Positions 1-9,361 of a stretch of 64,000 nt of DNA are shown piece after piece. Under the pieces are notes generated by a model, which worked only from the letters and a program-made list of their open reading frames with translations, did not search any database and was not told the DNA's origin. Both the position numbers and the translations under genes were made by a program. Every line of letters starts with the position of its first letter. Within the stretch, counting starts at the first letter, position 1. The DNA is from CAVPKN01 sp963832835. Lineage in GTDB: Bacteria > Chlamydiota > Chlamydiia > Chlamydiales > JAAKFR01. The stretch lies in contig CAWHVD010000001.1 in the NCBI GenBank assembly GCA_963832835.1, positions 310,001-374,000 on the forward strand, written 5' to 3'.

Positions 1-573
1 CCTGAAAAGCAGCGCTCAGATCCTTTTAGGGTTGTTCAGCGCTCAGATACGAAAGAATCATTTGCTCCCGGTGTGCGCCGCACTTATGGGCTGATGGAGC
101 TGGTACGCGGATCGTGCCCGACTGTAGATCGTGGACCTGAAAATTACATTTTTACATGGCCGCACTTACTGCGGGCAGAACTAGTCGTTTTTTTAGGCAC
201 AACTGCTTTGGTACTTTTACTCTCCATTTTTATCGATGCGCCCCTAGAGGAGATCGCTGATCCTTCCAAACCGACAAATCCTGCAAAAGCTCCCTGGTAT
301 TTTTTGGGTTTGCAAGAAATGGTTGCCTACAATGCCTTTTGGGGAGGTGTGGCGATTCCAACGCTCATTGTGATTGGCCTGGCTTTGATTCCTTATCTTG
401 ACCGTAACCCTTATGGAGAAGGTGTATGGTTTCATCGTAGTAGATATCTTGCCATTTTTCTCTATACGGCTTTTATGACATTTCAGGGGGTACTCGTAAT
501 TATTGGGGTCTTTTTTAGAGGGCCTAATTGGGCTTGGATATGGCCCTGGACAGAAAATTTCGCGAGACATTAG
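1..573 (+). CDS. Cytochrome b C-terminal part (bc/b6f complex), 5' end outside window
   Basis: Quinol-oxidising cytochrome b of a bc1/b6f-type complex, C-terminal half. The reading frame is open to the first base of the window, so the gene starts upstream; a GTG at 73 is only an internal possibility. Visible are the motif TWPHLL before the first membrane helix, the Qo-site loop APWYFLGLQE (equivalent to the PEWYFL motif of the family) near 292-321, and three further hydrophobic helices. It is followed after 4 nt by a multihaem cytochrome c gene, so the two are probably cotranscribed and form one membrane complex with a Rieske protein encoded upstream. The family assignment is firm; the size of the full protein is not known. 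Confidence 0.85.
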   Translation, partial: PEKQRSDPFRVVQRSDTKESFAPGVRRTYGLMELVRGSCPTVDRGPENYIFTWPHLLRAELVVFLGTTALVLLLSIFIDAPLEEIADPSKPTNPAKAPWYFLGLQEMVAYNAFWGGVAIPTLIVIGLALIPYLDRNPYGEGVWFHRSRYLAIFLYTAFMTFQGVLVIIGVFFRGPNWAWIWPWTENFARH

Positions 574-577
574 CGGT

Positions 578-3500
578 ATGAAATACCAAAATTTTTATCA
601 ATATGCGTTGATTGGCTTTGCCCTCCTAGTAGCTTTGGGGATAGCAGCTTTTGTGTATCACGAGGTGTTTCCTGAGTACAAAAAATATCAGTATGCCTAC
701 GAAGGACTCGAAAAATTCCGCTCTACCTATACTCATGAACCACCGGCCCCCTTTTCTAAAGGGATTAAACAGATCCTGGTGCCGAATCCTACAGGATCTT
801 TAGAACTGATCGATCGTTGCATCTCCTGTCATGTGGCTGTCGATCTGCCCCATTTTTCTCCTACGCGCATTGCGAGCGATGCGGAAGGTCATTTTACCCT
901 AGAACCTAATCCTGATTATGTGTGGACCCGTTTAGATCAGTGCATCAATGAGCTGCGTGCACATGATAAAAATGCGGAAGCCGATAAGCTAGCCCGACTG
1001 AAAACAGTCGAGATTGAGGGCAAAAGGGTAGATGTAGAAAAAGTCATCCAGATGCACCCATTGATGCCAGGAGAGACGCGTCCCTTTGAGCACCACCCTA
1101 TGGCAGAGTATGGTTGCACCTCTTGTCACAGTGGTAATGGTAGGGCCCTTGTAGCCAAAAGGGCACATGGGCCTGTTTATGATGGCGATTATGAGCCGTT
1201 TTATTCGACTCCCAAGCCACAATTTACAGAGGTTGACCCCCAAAATGATCCTTCCTTTTCCAGAATGTACAATAGCAAGCCCGGCCATGAGCTGATTTTC
1301 CAAACTACCCCCCTATTAGCTGGCCCTTTGATGGTAGCCAATTGTGTGCAGTGCCATCAGTCTGTAGCTCAGCCAGAAGAAAAAAACCAAGTCGAAAAAA
1401 AAGACGTAGACAAGTTGATTGCTGGCTATCAGAGGGGCAAAGAATTGTTCGTGTCACAAGCCTGTTATGCGTGCCATCGTATAGCCGGCTATTCTCGAGC
1501 CAGTGTAGGCCCCGAATTGACAAAAGAAGGAAATAGTTACCCTTGGTATGTTAAAGAATCGATTGTCTGGCCTCAATCCGATCTCCCTTCTTCCACGATG
1601 CCGAATTTTAGGCTCGATCATGATGAACTGATCGATTTGGTAACCTTTCTGATGGCTCAAAAGGGCAATACCCAAGCCGTTTCCGAGATGGATTACCGTA
1701 TAGAGCTAGATCAATGGGAAAAAGGTGCCAAAATGCCCTGGGAGCTTCCTGTAGCCCCTACTCAGATTGACAATGTACGTGCCGGACAGCTCGTATTTGC
1801 AAGCGAAGGGTGCGCTGCCTGTCATAAATTGCAGGGATTTGAGACAAATACCTATTTCAAAGAACCGGAAAAAGACAAAGAATGGTTTTATAAACATTTC
1901 CCAGAGCAGATTTCTGGATCCTCTTTAGCAAAAACTGTGAAGGCACAAGCCGCCCAGATCGATCAGCGTATTCTAGTTGATGAAAGTCGCAATGGTGTTG
2001 TTGAAGAGATCATCCATAAATTCCCAGGTCTTGTTGAAGGGTTTTATACGCATTTCAAGTTTGCAGACAGAGCAATTAAGGGGCCTGATCAAAAAAGATT
2101 GCATCGGGTGCTTTTGGCTTATATCCAAGAGTATGGACTAGGACGTGATATCGCTCCCCACCTCAACTGGTCTGGGATCTACCGTAATAATGAATGGCTT
2201 CTCGGTCACTTCCATAATCCCTCCGCCTATACCGCCAAATCGATCATGCCTGTCATGCCCTTCGATGATTCCAAATTCTATATGCTGAACTCCATGCTCC
2301 ATCAGCTGGGCAAGAAAAATAGAGATTCCCTGCAAGAAATCTGGCGGACGCAGGGATTTAATCCCTCTCTTGCCTATGAGTGGCTGTGTAGTTCTTGCCA
2401 CGGGACGCAAAGACAAGGAAACGGGATCATTTCCGAATGGATCTATCCCATCCCTAAAAACCTGCGTAATCCTGTATTTTTGCAAAACCTGACTAAAGAG
2501 CGAGCTATTGAATCCATCACCCATGGTGTCCAAGGATCGCCGATGCCTCCATGGGGAGAGACTGTGTCAGATATGGGCACTGCTGTGCTCAGCCAGCCAC
2601 AGATTATGCAACTGGTAGACTGGCTCTATCAAGGCGTACCCTACGATTCCCGAACGGCTACGGAAGTGGATTGTGAAAAATGGCATTACATGCCAACTGA
2701 TGTGGTTATCGAAATGGAGAAGGAAAAGAGGCTGTTACAGCCAGCTCCTACCCAAGCATCCAATACCCAAGAGCGCGTCCATGACTATTTCTTAGAAAAA
2801 CCTAACACTATCCCAGGCCCTGACAAGGAGCTCTTCTATATCCGGGAGAAGTACTATACCCCAAGTAATCTTGCCGAGGCCAAAGATTTTTTTATGGTCA
2901 ACTGCGCTACTTGTCATGGAAATGAAGGGACAGGATCGGGCCTGCGTGCCACGTCGATGGTTGAGGCCAAGCCTCGTATGTTTACCCACTTGCCCTGGAT
3001 CCGTACCAAGGATGATTTGCGTCTGCTTCGTTCGATCAAATATGGAGTCCCTGGCACTGCCATGACCCCTTGGGGAGATCAAACCACTGCGCAGCAAAGA
3101 ATGCAACTTGTCATGTTCATCCGTGAGTTTACGCGAGCCACTCTCCTGCGTGGCGAGTTAGAAGAGATTCTGTACAATCAATTTGATGTTTCCATACAAA
3201 CCATTGAACAAGCTCGCGCTCCACATTATCAACAGCTTGAAGCCTTACGTACCCAATTACAAAGCTCGCAAGAGGCTCTTTGCAATCTCACGAGCTCAGA
3301 AGAAACCATTGGGTCTCTGTATGCACAAACCGTAAAGCTCAAAAAAGCCTATGCAAATGCCCAAGCACACGATGAAACCTACCAACACATAATCCGGTCC
3401 CTCAAAGATGAAAGGGAGATCTATGCAAGCCTTGGCAATCAAGTGATTGGTGCGGAGCTTCCTGAAGAAACAATCAGGCTGTTCTTTAAACTCGTAGAGC

Positions 3501-3808
3501 AGCAGCCCCTAACGTACACGATCGAGAACGGAAAATTAATCTACTCAGAGAAATCCTCTCATTCTGATGATTTGCTGCGTGCCTTAGACGCGCTCATCGC
3601 CAGCTATCAGCATCAAATCAACGTACAAAGAAGCAAAATCTCCTCAACGGAAATCAGACAAACCATCCAAAAACTCGTGGAGCAGCAAACGGTTTGCACC
3701 AACCTCAGAACGAAGCTAGTCACCCAACTAGCTGCCGCTGCTCAGCTGCGCATTATGCAAAAAACTTTCTATGGAGATGTGATGAATTCTACGAAAGAGC
3801 TAATGTAA
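578..3808 (+). CDS. Large seven-haem membrane-anchored cytochrome c
   Basis: Predicted electron carrier of the bc-type complex, standing where cytochrome c1 would be expected. From ATG 578 (MKYQNFYQ, 4 nt after the cytochrome b stop) it has 1076 residues. A single N-terminal membrane anchor (about residues 9-28) is followed by seven CXXCH haem c motifs at nt 818, 1115, 1343, 1463, 1811, 2387 and 2903 (CISCH, CTSCH, CVQCH, CYACH, CAACH, CSSCH, CATCH). The last ~230 residues carry no haem motif and are rich in Gln, Glu and Leu in a coiled-coil pattern. An upstream ATG at 503 would overlap the cytochrome b gene by 71 nt and is unlikely. The protein looks like a fusion of several class I cytochrome c modules. 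Its role in the complex is inferred from adjacency. Confidence 0.8.
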   Translation: MKYQNFYQYALIGFALLVALGIAAFVYHEVFPEYKKYQYAYEGLEKFRSTYTHEPPAPFSKGIKQILVPNPTGSLELIDRCISCHVAVDLPHFSPTRIASDAEGHFTLEPNPDYVWTRLDQCINELRAHDKNAEADKLARLKTVEIEGKRVDVEKVIQMHPLMPGETRPFEHHPMAEYGCTSCHSGNGRALVAKRAHGPVYDGDYEPFYSTPKPQFTEVDPQNDPSFSRMYNSKPGHELIFQTTPLLAGPLMVANCVQCHQSVAQPEEKNQVEKKDVDKLIAGYQRGKELFVSQACYACHRIAGYSRASVGPELTKEGNSYPWYVKESIVWPQSDLPSSTMPNFRLDHDELIDLVTFLMAQKGNTQAVSEMDYRIELDQWEKGAKMPWELPVAPTQIDNVRAGQLVFASEGCAACHKLQGFETNTYFKEPEKDKEWFYKHFPEQISGSSLAKTVKAQAAQIDQRILVDESRNGVVEEIIHKFPGLVEGFYTHFKFADRAIKGPDQKRLHRVLLAYIQEYGLGRDIAPHLNWSGIYRNNEWLLGHFHNPSAYTAKSIMPVMPFDDSKFYMLNSMLHQLGKKNRDSLQEIWRTQGFNPSLAYEWLCSSCHGTQRQGNGIISEWIYPIPKNLRNPVFLQNLTKERAIESITHGVQGSPMPPWGETVSDMGTAVLSQPQIMQLVDWLYQGVPYDSRTATEVDCEKWHYMPTDVVIEMEKEKRLLQPAPTQASNTQERVHDYFLEKPNTIPGPDKELFYIREKYYTPSNLAEAKDFFMVNCATCHGNEGTGSGLRATSMVEAKPRMFTHLPWIRTKDDLRLLRSIKYGVPGTAMTPWGDQTTAQQRMQLVMFIREFTRATLLRGELEEILYNQFDVSIQTIEQARAPHYQQLEALRTQLQSSQEALCNLTSSEETIGSLYAQTVKLKKAYANAQAHDETYQHIIRSLKDEREIYASLGNQVIGAELPEETIRLFFKLVEQQPLTYTIENGKLIYSEKSSHSDDLLRALDALIASYQHQINVQRSKISSTEIRQTIQKLVEQQTVCTNLRTKLVTQLAAAAQLRIMQKTFYGDVMNSTKELM

Positions 3809-4115
3809 GCTTTAAAGCTTTTTCCACTTCAAGCATTTCAGCAGACGTAATGGAGCAGATTTTTTCTCCTAATCTCTTCTTGTCCACTGAACGGATTTGG
3901 TCGAGCATCACCTTGTTGAAACCTTTAGGCAATCTCAACTTAGCTTCAAAGCGATAAAGTTTGTCAATGGAGCTAGTGATAGGTCCAATAATGACACGCT
4001 GGGAGTGTTTATTGGATAAATCGTTAGAAAGAATGAGTCCTGGGCGTGTTTTTTGAGTTTCATACTATGGTATATGTAGTCAATAGTAAGCAGTACTACG
4101 AGAAAAGATCTCCAT
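3789..4115 (-). pseudogene. MazF/PemK-type toxin remnant, N-terminal part broken by stops
   Basis: On the minus strand about 85 codons read as the core and C-terminus of a MazF/PemK ribonuclease toxin: KTRPGLILSND, then IIGPITSS, then LDQIRSVDKKRLG, and the typical ending EVEKALKL. Upstream in the same frame there is an ATG at 4115 with a good GGAGG site, but the stretch between it and the conserved part holds a TGA and a TAG. The usual N-terminal RGEI-V-L-P segment is therefore not readable. No antitoxin gene is adjacent: the next gene upstream on this strand is aconitase. The 3' end overlaps the end of the cytochrome gene by 20 nt. Family assignment is by motif recognition; loss of function is inferred. 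Confidence 0.65.
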
Positions 4116-4131
4116 AGCAGCTTCCTCCGTT

Positions 4132-6960
4132 CTATTTTTGGTTGAGGATTTGGCGGAGAACGTAGGGCATGATCCCGCCGTTTTGGTAATAATCCAGCTC
4201 GATGGGGATATCAATGCGCACGATCAGTTCGGCTTGATCCACCGCTCCTGAGGGGCGTTTTATTTCGAGAAGAACGGTTTGCCCAGGTTTTAGGCTGTTT
4301 TCAAGCCCGATGAGAGAGAAGGTCTCATCGCCTGTGATGAGTAAGCTCTCGTGGCTCTGATCCTCTGTAAACTGGAGAGGGAGAATACCCATCCCAATCA
4401 GGTTGCTTCTATGAATGCGCTCGAAGCTTTGTGCAACAACCGCTTTCACCCCTAGCAAGAGACTCCCCTTAGCTGCCCAATCGCGCGAGCTACCCATCCC
4501 ATAATCATGGCCGGCAAAAACGATCAGGGGCGTTTGCCTTTGTACGTAGATTTGGGATGCTTCGAATATGGGCATTAGAGTTCCTTCGGGCATGAGTTTT
4601 GTAAACCCGCCCTCTTTACCGTCAGCCATTTGGTTTTTGATGCGGACATTGGCAAAAGTGCCACGCATCATGACATGATGGTTCCCTCTGCGGCTTCCAT
4701 AACTATTAAAATCCGCAGGTGCCACACCTAAAGATACCAGATATTGACCTGCCGAACTATTTTCCTTGAAAGCGCCAGCCGGTGAGATATGATCTGTTGT
4801 GACAGAGTCTCCAAAAAGGGCCAAACAGCGCATTTCAGCAAGGGGGTTTTGCTTTTCAAGCTTAAGTGTAAAGCCTGCAAAATAGGGAGGCTGTTGTACA
4901 TAAGTGCTTGCGGGATCCCATTGATATTGGGCGCCTGTTGAGGTTTTTATCTCTTCCCACAAAGGGTTATCTGCAAGAATGTGTGCATAGCGCTCTTGAA
5001 ATAGATGCGGACGCACATTTTCAGAAATAAGCTCTGCAATTTCAGCAGAAGTGGGCCAAATGTCGCGCAGGAAAACAGATTCCCCCTCTGTATCTTTACC
5101 AAGAGGCTCTTTTTCTAGATCGATATCAATTCTTCCGGCTAGTGCGAGTGCGACAACAAGAGGAGGTGACATGAGGAAATTGGCTTTAACAGCACTGTGG
5201 ATACGGGCTTCAAAATTGCGATTACCACTTAAAACGCTTGCTACAACCAGATCGTTATCTTTGATGATGGTTTCGATCTTTTCGTCTAAAGGCCCGCTAT
5301 TACCAATACAGGTCGTACAGCCGTATCCGACAAGCTGAAAGCCCAGAATATCTAGGTATTTCTGTAGGCCCGATTTTTTTAAGTACTCGGTCACAACCCG
5401 AGAACCAGGGGCGAGGCTTGTTTTAACAAGTGGATTCACTTTAAGCCCTTTTTCTACCGCTTTCTTGGCGATTAAACCTGCACCCATCAAAACATAAGGG
5501 TTACTTGTGTTTGTACAGCTGGTAATCGCAGCAATGACGACGCTTCCATGAGCTAAAAAACCATCCACGGAATGTTCTTTTGCGTAACCTGGTTCCACAT
5601 ATGGGATGGTAAAGGGACGATTGGAAACCATTTCATCTTCACTCCAGGGAGCTCGAGGCGAGGGCTCTTTCTCTGTCCCTCCAGAATCGTGTTCGATATT
5701 CGCTGAGAACTGACCTTCTGAATGCACAAAGATTTTAGGAGAAGAGCGTATACCGTAGCCGCCCTCCGAGACCTGTGCTTGTAGCAATTCTAGAAATTTG
5801 GGTTTCAATGCGCTTAAGGAGAGGCGATCCTGAGGTCTTTTAGGACCTGACACACAAGGCACGACATCATTTAAAGACAAATCCAGAACCTTAGTGAAAT
5901 CGATAGTACCTTTTTTAGGGATACCAAATAGCCCTTGGGCTTCCAAATATTCTTGGATGAGCTCAAGCTTCTCTTGCCCTCTCCCTGTCATTTTGAGGTA
6001 TTCGAGAGTTTTTTCATCGATGGGAAAAAATCCCATAGTCGCTCCATATTCGGGAGCCATATTCGCAATGGTTGCCCTATCAGCAACAGTTAGTGTGGTG
6101 ACACCACTGCCGAAAAATTCGACAAACTTATTCACAACGCCCTCTTTCCTCAACATCTGTGTCACATGGAGTGCCAAATCAGTAGCTGTTACTCCCTCTG
6201 CTAGCTGCCCTGACATGTGGACGCCAATCACTTCTGGCATTTGCAACGTGACGGGTTGACCCAACATGGCAGCCTGGGCCTCAATCCCACCAACGCCCCA
6301 TCCTACAATACCTAGACCATTGATCATCGTCGTATGGGAATCGGTGCCAACGAGTGTATCGAAAAAATAGAGTTTTTTGTTCTCTATCTCTTTTTCAGCG
6401 ACAATCGTTGCGAGGTATTCGAGGTTCACCTGATGGACTATCCCGATACCGGGAGGAATGACTCTAAAGGTTTTAAACGCATCCTCCCCCCATTTGAGAA
6501 AAGCATACCGCTCCCGATTGCGCTCGAACTCGATCTTCAAATTGAATAGGAAAGCATCTTCTGTTCCTGCACGGTCCACCTGAACAGAATGATCCACAAC
6601 AAGGTCAACGGGAACATCGGGTTCAATCACTGTAGGATCCATTCCTAGCGCTTGTGTTGCATCGCGCATGGCTGCCAGATCCACAATGAGGGGAACGCCT
6701 GTAAAATCTTGTAGTAGCACCCTTGAGACAATAAAAGGAACCTCTCCTCTGGCTTTTGCAGACCAATTAGCTAGGCGCAGCACATCTGCTTCTTTGACAC
6801 GAATGCCATCACAGTTGCGCAGCAGCGACTCCAGCATGATGCGGATAGACACCGGAAGACGACTCATGTTGATTTTAGAAGTTTCTTCCAAAGCTTTCAG
6901 TGAGTAGTAGTAACAATCCTTAGCCTTGAGTGGCTTCAATGTCCCTAAAGTATCTTTCAT
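4132..6960 (-). CDS. acnA: Aconitate hydratase A
   Basis: Isomerises citrate and isocitrate in the TCA cycle using a [4Fe-4S] cluster; a cytosolic enzyme. 942 residues from ATG 6960 (MKDTLGTLKPL), the usual length for AcnA/IRP-type aconitase. The first cluster cysteine lies in SCTNTSNP and the other two in GCTTCIGNSG. The early motif DSHTTMINGLG and the C-terminal swivel domain with FGDSVTTDHISPAG and GSSRDWAAKG are present. A longer frame starting at 7026 adds 22 residues not typical of the family; 6960 has GGAAGG upstream. Chlamydiaceae lack aconitase, so its presence supports an environmental chlamydia with a more complete TCA cycle. It stands alone, convergent with the cytochrome genes. 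Confidence 0.96.
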   Translation of the reverse strand: MKDTLGTLKPLKAKDCYYYSLKALEETSKINMSRLPVSIRIMLESLLRNCDGIRVKEADVLRLANWSAKARGEVPFIVSRVLLQDFTGVPLIVDLAAMRDATQALGMDPTVIEPDVPVDLVVDHSVQVDRAGTEDAFLFNLKIEFERNRERYAFLKWGEDAFKTFRVIPPGIGIVHQVNLEYLATIVAEKEIENKKLYFFDTLVGTDSHTTMINGLGIVGWGVGGIEAQAAMLGQPVTLQMPEVIGVHMSGQLAEGVTATDLALHVTQMLRKEGVVNKFVEFFGSGVTTLTVADRATIANMAPEYGATMGFFPIDEKTLEYLKMTGRGQEKLELIQEYLEAQGLFGIPKKGTIDFTKVLDLSLNDVVPCVSGPKRPQDRLSLSALKPKFLELLQAQVSEGGYGIRSSPKIFVHSEGQFSANIEHDSGGTEKEPSPRAPWSEDEMVSNRPFTIPYVEPGYAKEHSVDGFLAHGSVVIAAITSCTNTSNPYVLMGAGLIAKKAVEKGLKVNPLVKTSLAPGSRVVTEYLKKSGLQKYLDILGFQLVGYGCTTCIGNSGPLDEKIETIIKDNDLVVASVLSGNRNFEARIHSAVKANFLMSPPLVVALALAGRIDIDLEKEPLGKDTEGESVFLRDIWPTSAEIAELISENVRPHLFQERYAHILADNPLWEEIKTSTGAQYQWDPASTYVQQPPYFAGFTLKLEKQNPLAEMRCLALFGDSVTTDHISPAGAFKENSSAGQYLVSLGVAPADFNSYGSRRGNHHVMMRGTFANVRIKNQMADGKEGGFTKLMPEGTLMPIFEASQIYVQRQTPLIVFAGHDYGMGSSRDWAAKGSLLLGVKAVVAQSFERIHRSNLIGMGILPLQFTEDQSHESLLITGDETFSLIGLENSLKPGQTVLLEIKRPSGAVDQAELIVRIDIPIELDYYQNGGIMPYVLRQILNQK

Positions 6961-7135
6961 GAGAACCAACCTTCCATTCCTGTGTGCATGAAATTGTTTT
7001 ATCCTAGATATAGGCAAAAATAACAAGACTTCCGCATATTTTCCTGATCATTCCACGTAAAGGCGTAGACATACTTTTACGCACAACTTTTTTTACAAAA
7101 ATACTTGTATGTTCTCTTGTATCGGGGTTGAGTAT

Positions 7136-8596
7136 TTAAATTAGTTTAGATTCATCTACTATTAAACCTAATAATAAAGTATCAAACTGAGGGTCTTTTT
7201 GTTCAGGCTTGAGAGGTGTAAAACGAGAAGTATTTGTGTAAAAAATGGGATGCCATTCGGTATTTGCATCTAAAACAATGTTTATTAACTTCAGCCTACT
7301 TAACGCCCATGTGATACAACTGTCTTCCACAACCTTTTTAGATGCGAATATCGAATGGCGTCCATAAATGGCAAATCCAGGGGGTGGGTCGCCTTTCTCC
7401 TCCTCAATTGCATGGATCATATCTTTTACTGAATTACTAGTGCATTTCCAAGTGCTTGATCTCGCTTCGTATTTCAAATTGAATTTACTTTTAAGACTCG
7501 TTCTTATCGCTCTGACTTCGGTTTCCAATCCCTCCTTCATGATCTTCTTGGCTCCAAGAAGATCAGCGAGATATAAGAAGTACTTTCCAATAGGAACTAT
7601 CTCTTTTGGGAAAAAACCATCATTAATCCCTTCGATGATAAGTTCTGCATGATTACCTGATGGTCCTAGATACCGGATCAGTGTCACTGCCCACATGAAT
7701 TTACTCACCAATATATCTGTATTGAAGCCACTGGATTGATGGATAGGTTCAAGATAAAATGCGCTTGAGCAAGGTTTTTTATAGAGAATCAATTCCCTGG
7801 CATAGAGGATTTGATCCGTTACTGAAGCTATGTTTTTATTTTTGAAAAATGCGATCGTAGCAGGTGAGCATCTATAACTTAAAGAGCCTTCCTTTATGAA
7901 AGTAACTCTCTGAGTTTTTTTATCGTAAATATTCCAGATGGAATCCTTTTGTCTCAGTAGTAGGTCTGCACAGATCGCTCCCGACCCATCGGTACTTGAC
8001 AACGTGTGATAGGATAGAGAAAAAACAGGTGAGCCGTCATCTTCCAAAGCCACAAAGCAATTCTTTAGAAGCTTCATTGTCTTTTTTATAGAAACATCAA
8101 TTTGAATCTTGCCCGATATTTTAGCTTGTGTTTGTAAATTAATCGCCACATATTTCAAACTATTTCCATTTGTAAATGCACGGACTGCTACAAACTCATT
8201 AGAAGGGCTAAAAATTCTTTTCACAGCACTGAAAAGGCCTGCAGGAGGGATATGATCGTTGCTAACAGGGGGCCAACGCCTAAACTCCACCCATTTGGAA
8301 GTACTATCCAAGTATTGCCTTACAGTTCGAGGTAAAGAGCTTAAAAATTTGCCTTTAAACTTTTGATTCCAAACTTCTTGTTGAGGAGTTCGAGAAAGTG
8401 CCGCTCCGGCCCAGGCACAAAAACAAAACCCGGTAATAGTTGCAGGATACAGACAATCATACCCAAAAAAAGCACTGACAGTAAGAGAGACAGCTCCCCC
8501 CACTGTCCCAACTCCTGCCACCTGTGAATAAAAAAATGCTGCTTGCGGTTGATAGCGAGCTAAAACCTGTGTATACTCTCTAAGGGTTGCGGCCAT
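7136..8596 (-). CDS. Unknown protein with N-terminal membrane domain, paralogous to its neighbour
   Basis: 486 residues, not recognised. Residues about 15-75 form a Gly/Ala-rich hydrophobic hairpin with the pattern VGTVGGAVS...GYDCLYPATITG, followed by a segment ending TPQQE. The same pattern (IGAIGGAVT...GKDYTYPCAITA, then APQEA) begins the 188-codon frame immediately upstream, so the two genes share an N-terminal module. The rest is soluble, with no motif I can name. Start ATG 8596 has AGGAG ten nt upstream. It lies 14 nt downstream of the neighbour and is probably in one operon with it. A hydrophobic N-terminal hairpin with a soluble tail would fit an inclusion-membrane or secreted protein, but that is speculation. 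Confidence 0.7.
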   Translation of the reverse strand: MAATLREYTQVLARYQPQAAFFYSQVAGVGTVGGAVSLTVSAFFGYDCLYPATITGFCFCAWAGAALSRTPQQEVWNQKFKGKFLSSLPRTVRQYLDSTSKWVEFRRWPPVSNDHIPPAGLFSAVKRIFSPSNEFVAVRAFTNGNSLKYVAINLQTQAKISGKIQIDVSIKKTMKLLKNCFVALEDDGSPVFSLSYHTLSSTDGSGAICADLLLRQKDSIWNIYDKKTQRVTFIKEGSLSYRCSPATIAFFKNKNIASVTDQILYARELILYKKPCSSAFYLEPIHQSSGFNTDILVSKFMWAVTLIRYLGPSGNHAELIIEGINDGFFPKEIVPIGKYFLYLADLLGAKKIMKEGLETEVRAIRTSLKSKFNLKYEARSSTWKCTSNSVKDMIHAIEEEKGDPPPGFAIYGRHSIFASKKVVEDSCITWALSRLKLINIVLDANTEWHPIFYTNTSRFTPLKPEQKDPQFDTLLLGLIVDESKLI

Positions 8597-8610
8597 AGAA
8601 TTAAGCTCCT

Positions 8611-9150
8611 TTAACTATGCTTGTTACCCTCAGAAGAGCTATTGAAGGAGCTAGCTACAGATCTTTTTACTAAACCCTTTGTAGAATCCACAGAAGCTTC
8701 AAAACTTTTAGTTGACAAACCTTTCATGCTGCCGCTTGTCATATCTAGTGAAGCCCCAGCTGCTGTTCCCGCGCCTGATGGTAGATAGGTGATCGATGCC
8801 ACTTTCCCTGCACCTATGCTCCATTCAACAAAATTATCTGTTGAGCCCTTTAGGTGTTCTTTAAATGCATCACCCATTGTATCGATAAATTCATCAGCAT
8901 GATCTTTAAAGTGCTCTTTTACAGTTTTTTTCTCAGTTTTAGGGTTCTGCGCTTCTTGTGGAGCAGATTGATTAAGCCAAACACTAAACCAAGCACACGC
9001 GCCCAGGGCAGTAATGGCGCAGGGATATGTATAATCTTTGCCTAAAATGGCACACGTAGCAGAAGTAACCGCTCCTCCGATAGCACCGATTTTTCCTGCT
9101 GTTTGAAAAAAGCTTGCCCATGATGCATTAGAGACCGTTGAAACTGCCAT
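8611..9150 (-). CDS. Unknown small protein with N-terminal membrane hairpin
   Basis: 179 residues from ATG 9150 (MAVSTVSNASW), chosen because GAGGGG lies just upstream; a longer frame from TTG 9177 has no ribosome site. Residues about 10-65 form the hydrophobic module shared with the next gene (GKIGAIGGAV, then YTYPCAITALGACAW). The C-terminal half is polar and rich in Lys, Ser and Asp, with a Gly/Ala patch around PSGAGTAAGASLD. No enzymatic motif is seen. It is the first gene of a two-gene unit running away from the cbb3 operon. The 9151-9361 gap before ccoN should hold two divergent promoters, but I could not place them with confidence. Confidence 0.65.
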   Translation of the reverse strand: MAVSTVSNASWASFFQTAGKIGAIGGAVTSATCAILGKDYTYPCAITALGACAWFSVWLNQSAPQEAQNPKTEKKTVKEHFKDHADEFIDTMGDAFKEHLKGSTDNFVEWSIGAGKVASITYLPSGAGTAAGASLDMTSGSMKGLSTKSFEASVDSTKGLVKRSVASSFNSSSEGNKHS

Positions 9151-9361
9151 AAAACCCCTCTTATTTGGTTTTTTCAATCAATTTATAGTAGCCTGAGTTT
9201 CTTTAAAAGTTGTATTAAGATCGACTCTGTACATTTTTGAGCCAAAAGCCTCGAGATATTTGCTCTCAGAGGCAAAACCCCTTTCTGCCAGCTTCCAAAT
9301 TCGTTGCGTGTATTTTAGAGTCGGGATACAGTATTCAGCTAAAGAAAAATTTTGTTTACGT

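Noticed and set aside
503..577. Upstream ATG for the multihaem cytochrome
   Set aside because: Overlaps the end of cytochrome b in another frame; the membrane anchor follows naturally from ATG 578.
7027..7135. CGTAAA/TTTACG hairpin as a terminator or riboswitch
   Set aside because: Only six base pairs, no T tract in a useful direction and no known motif.
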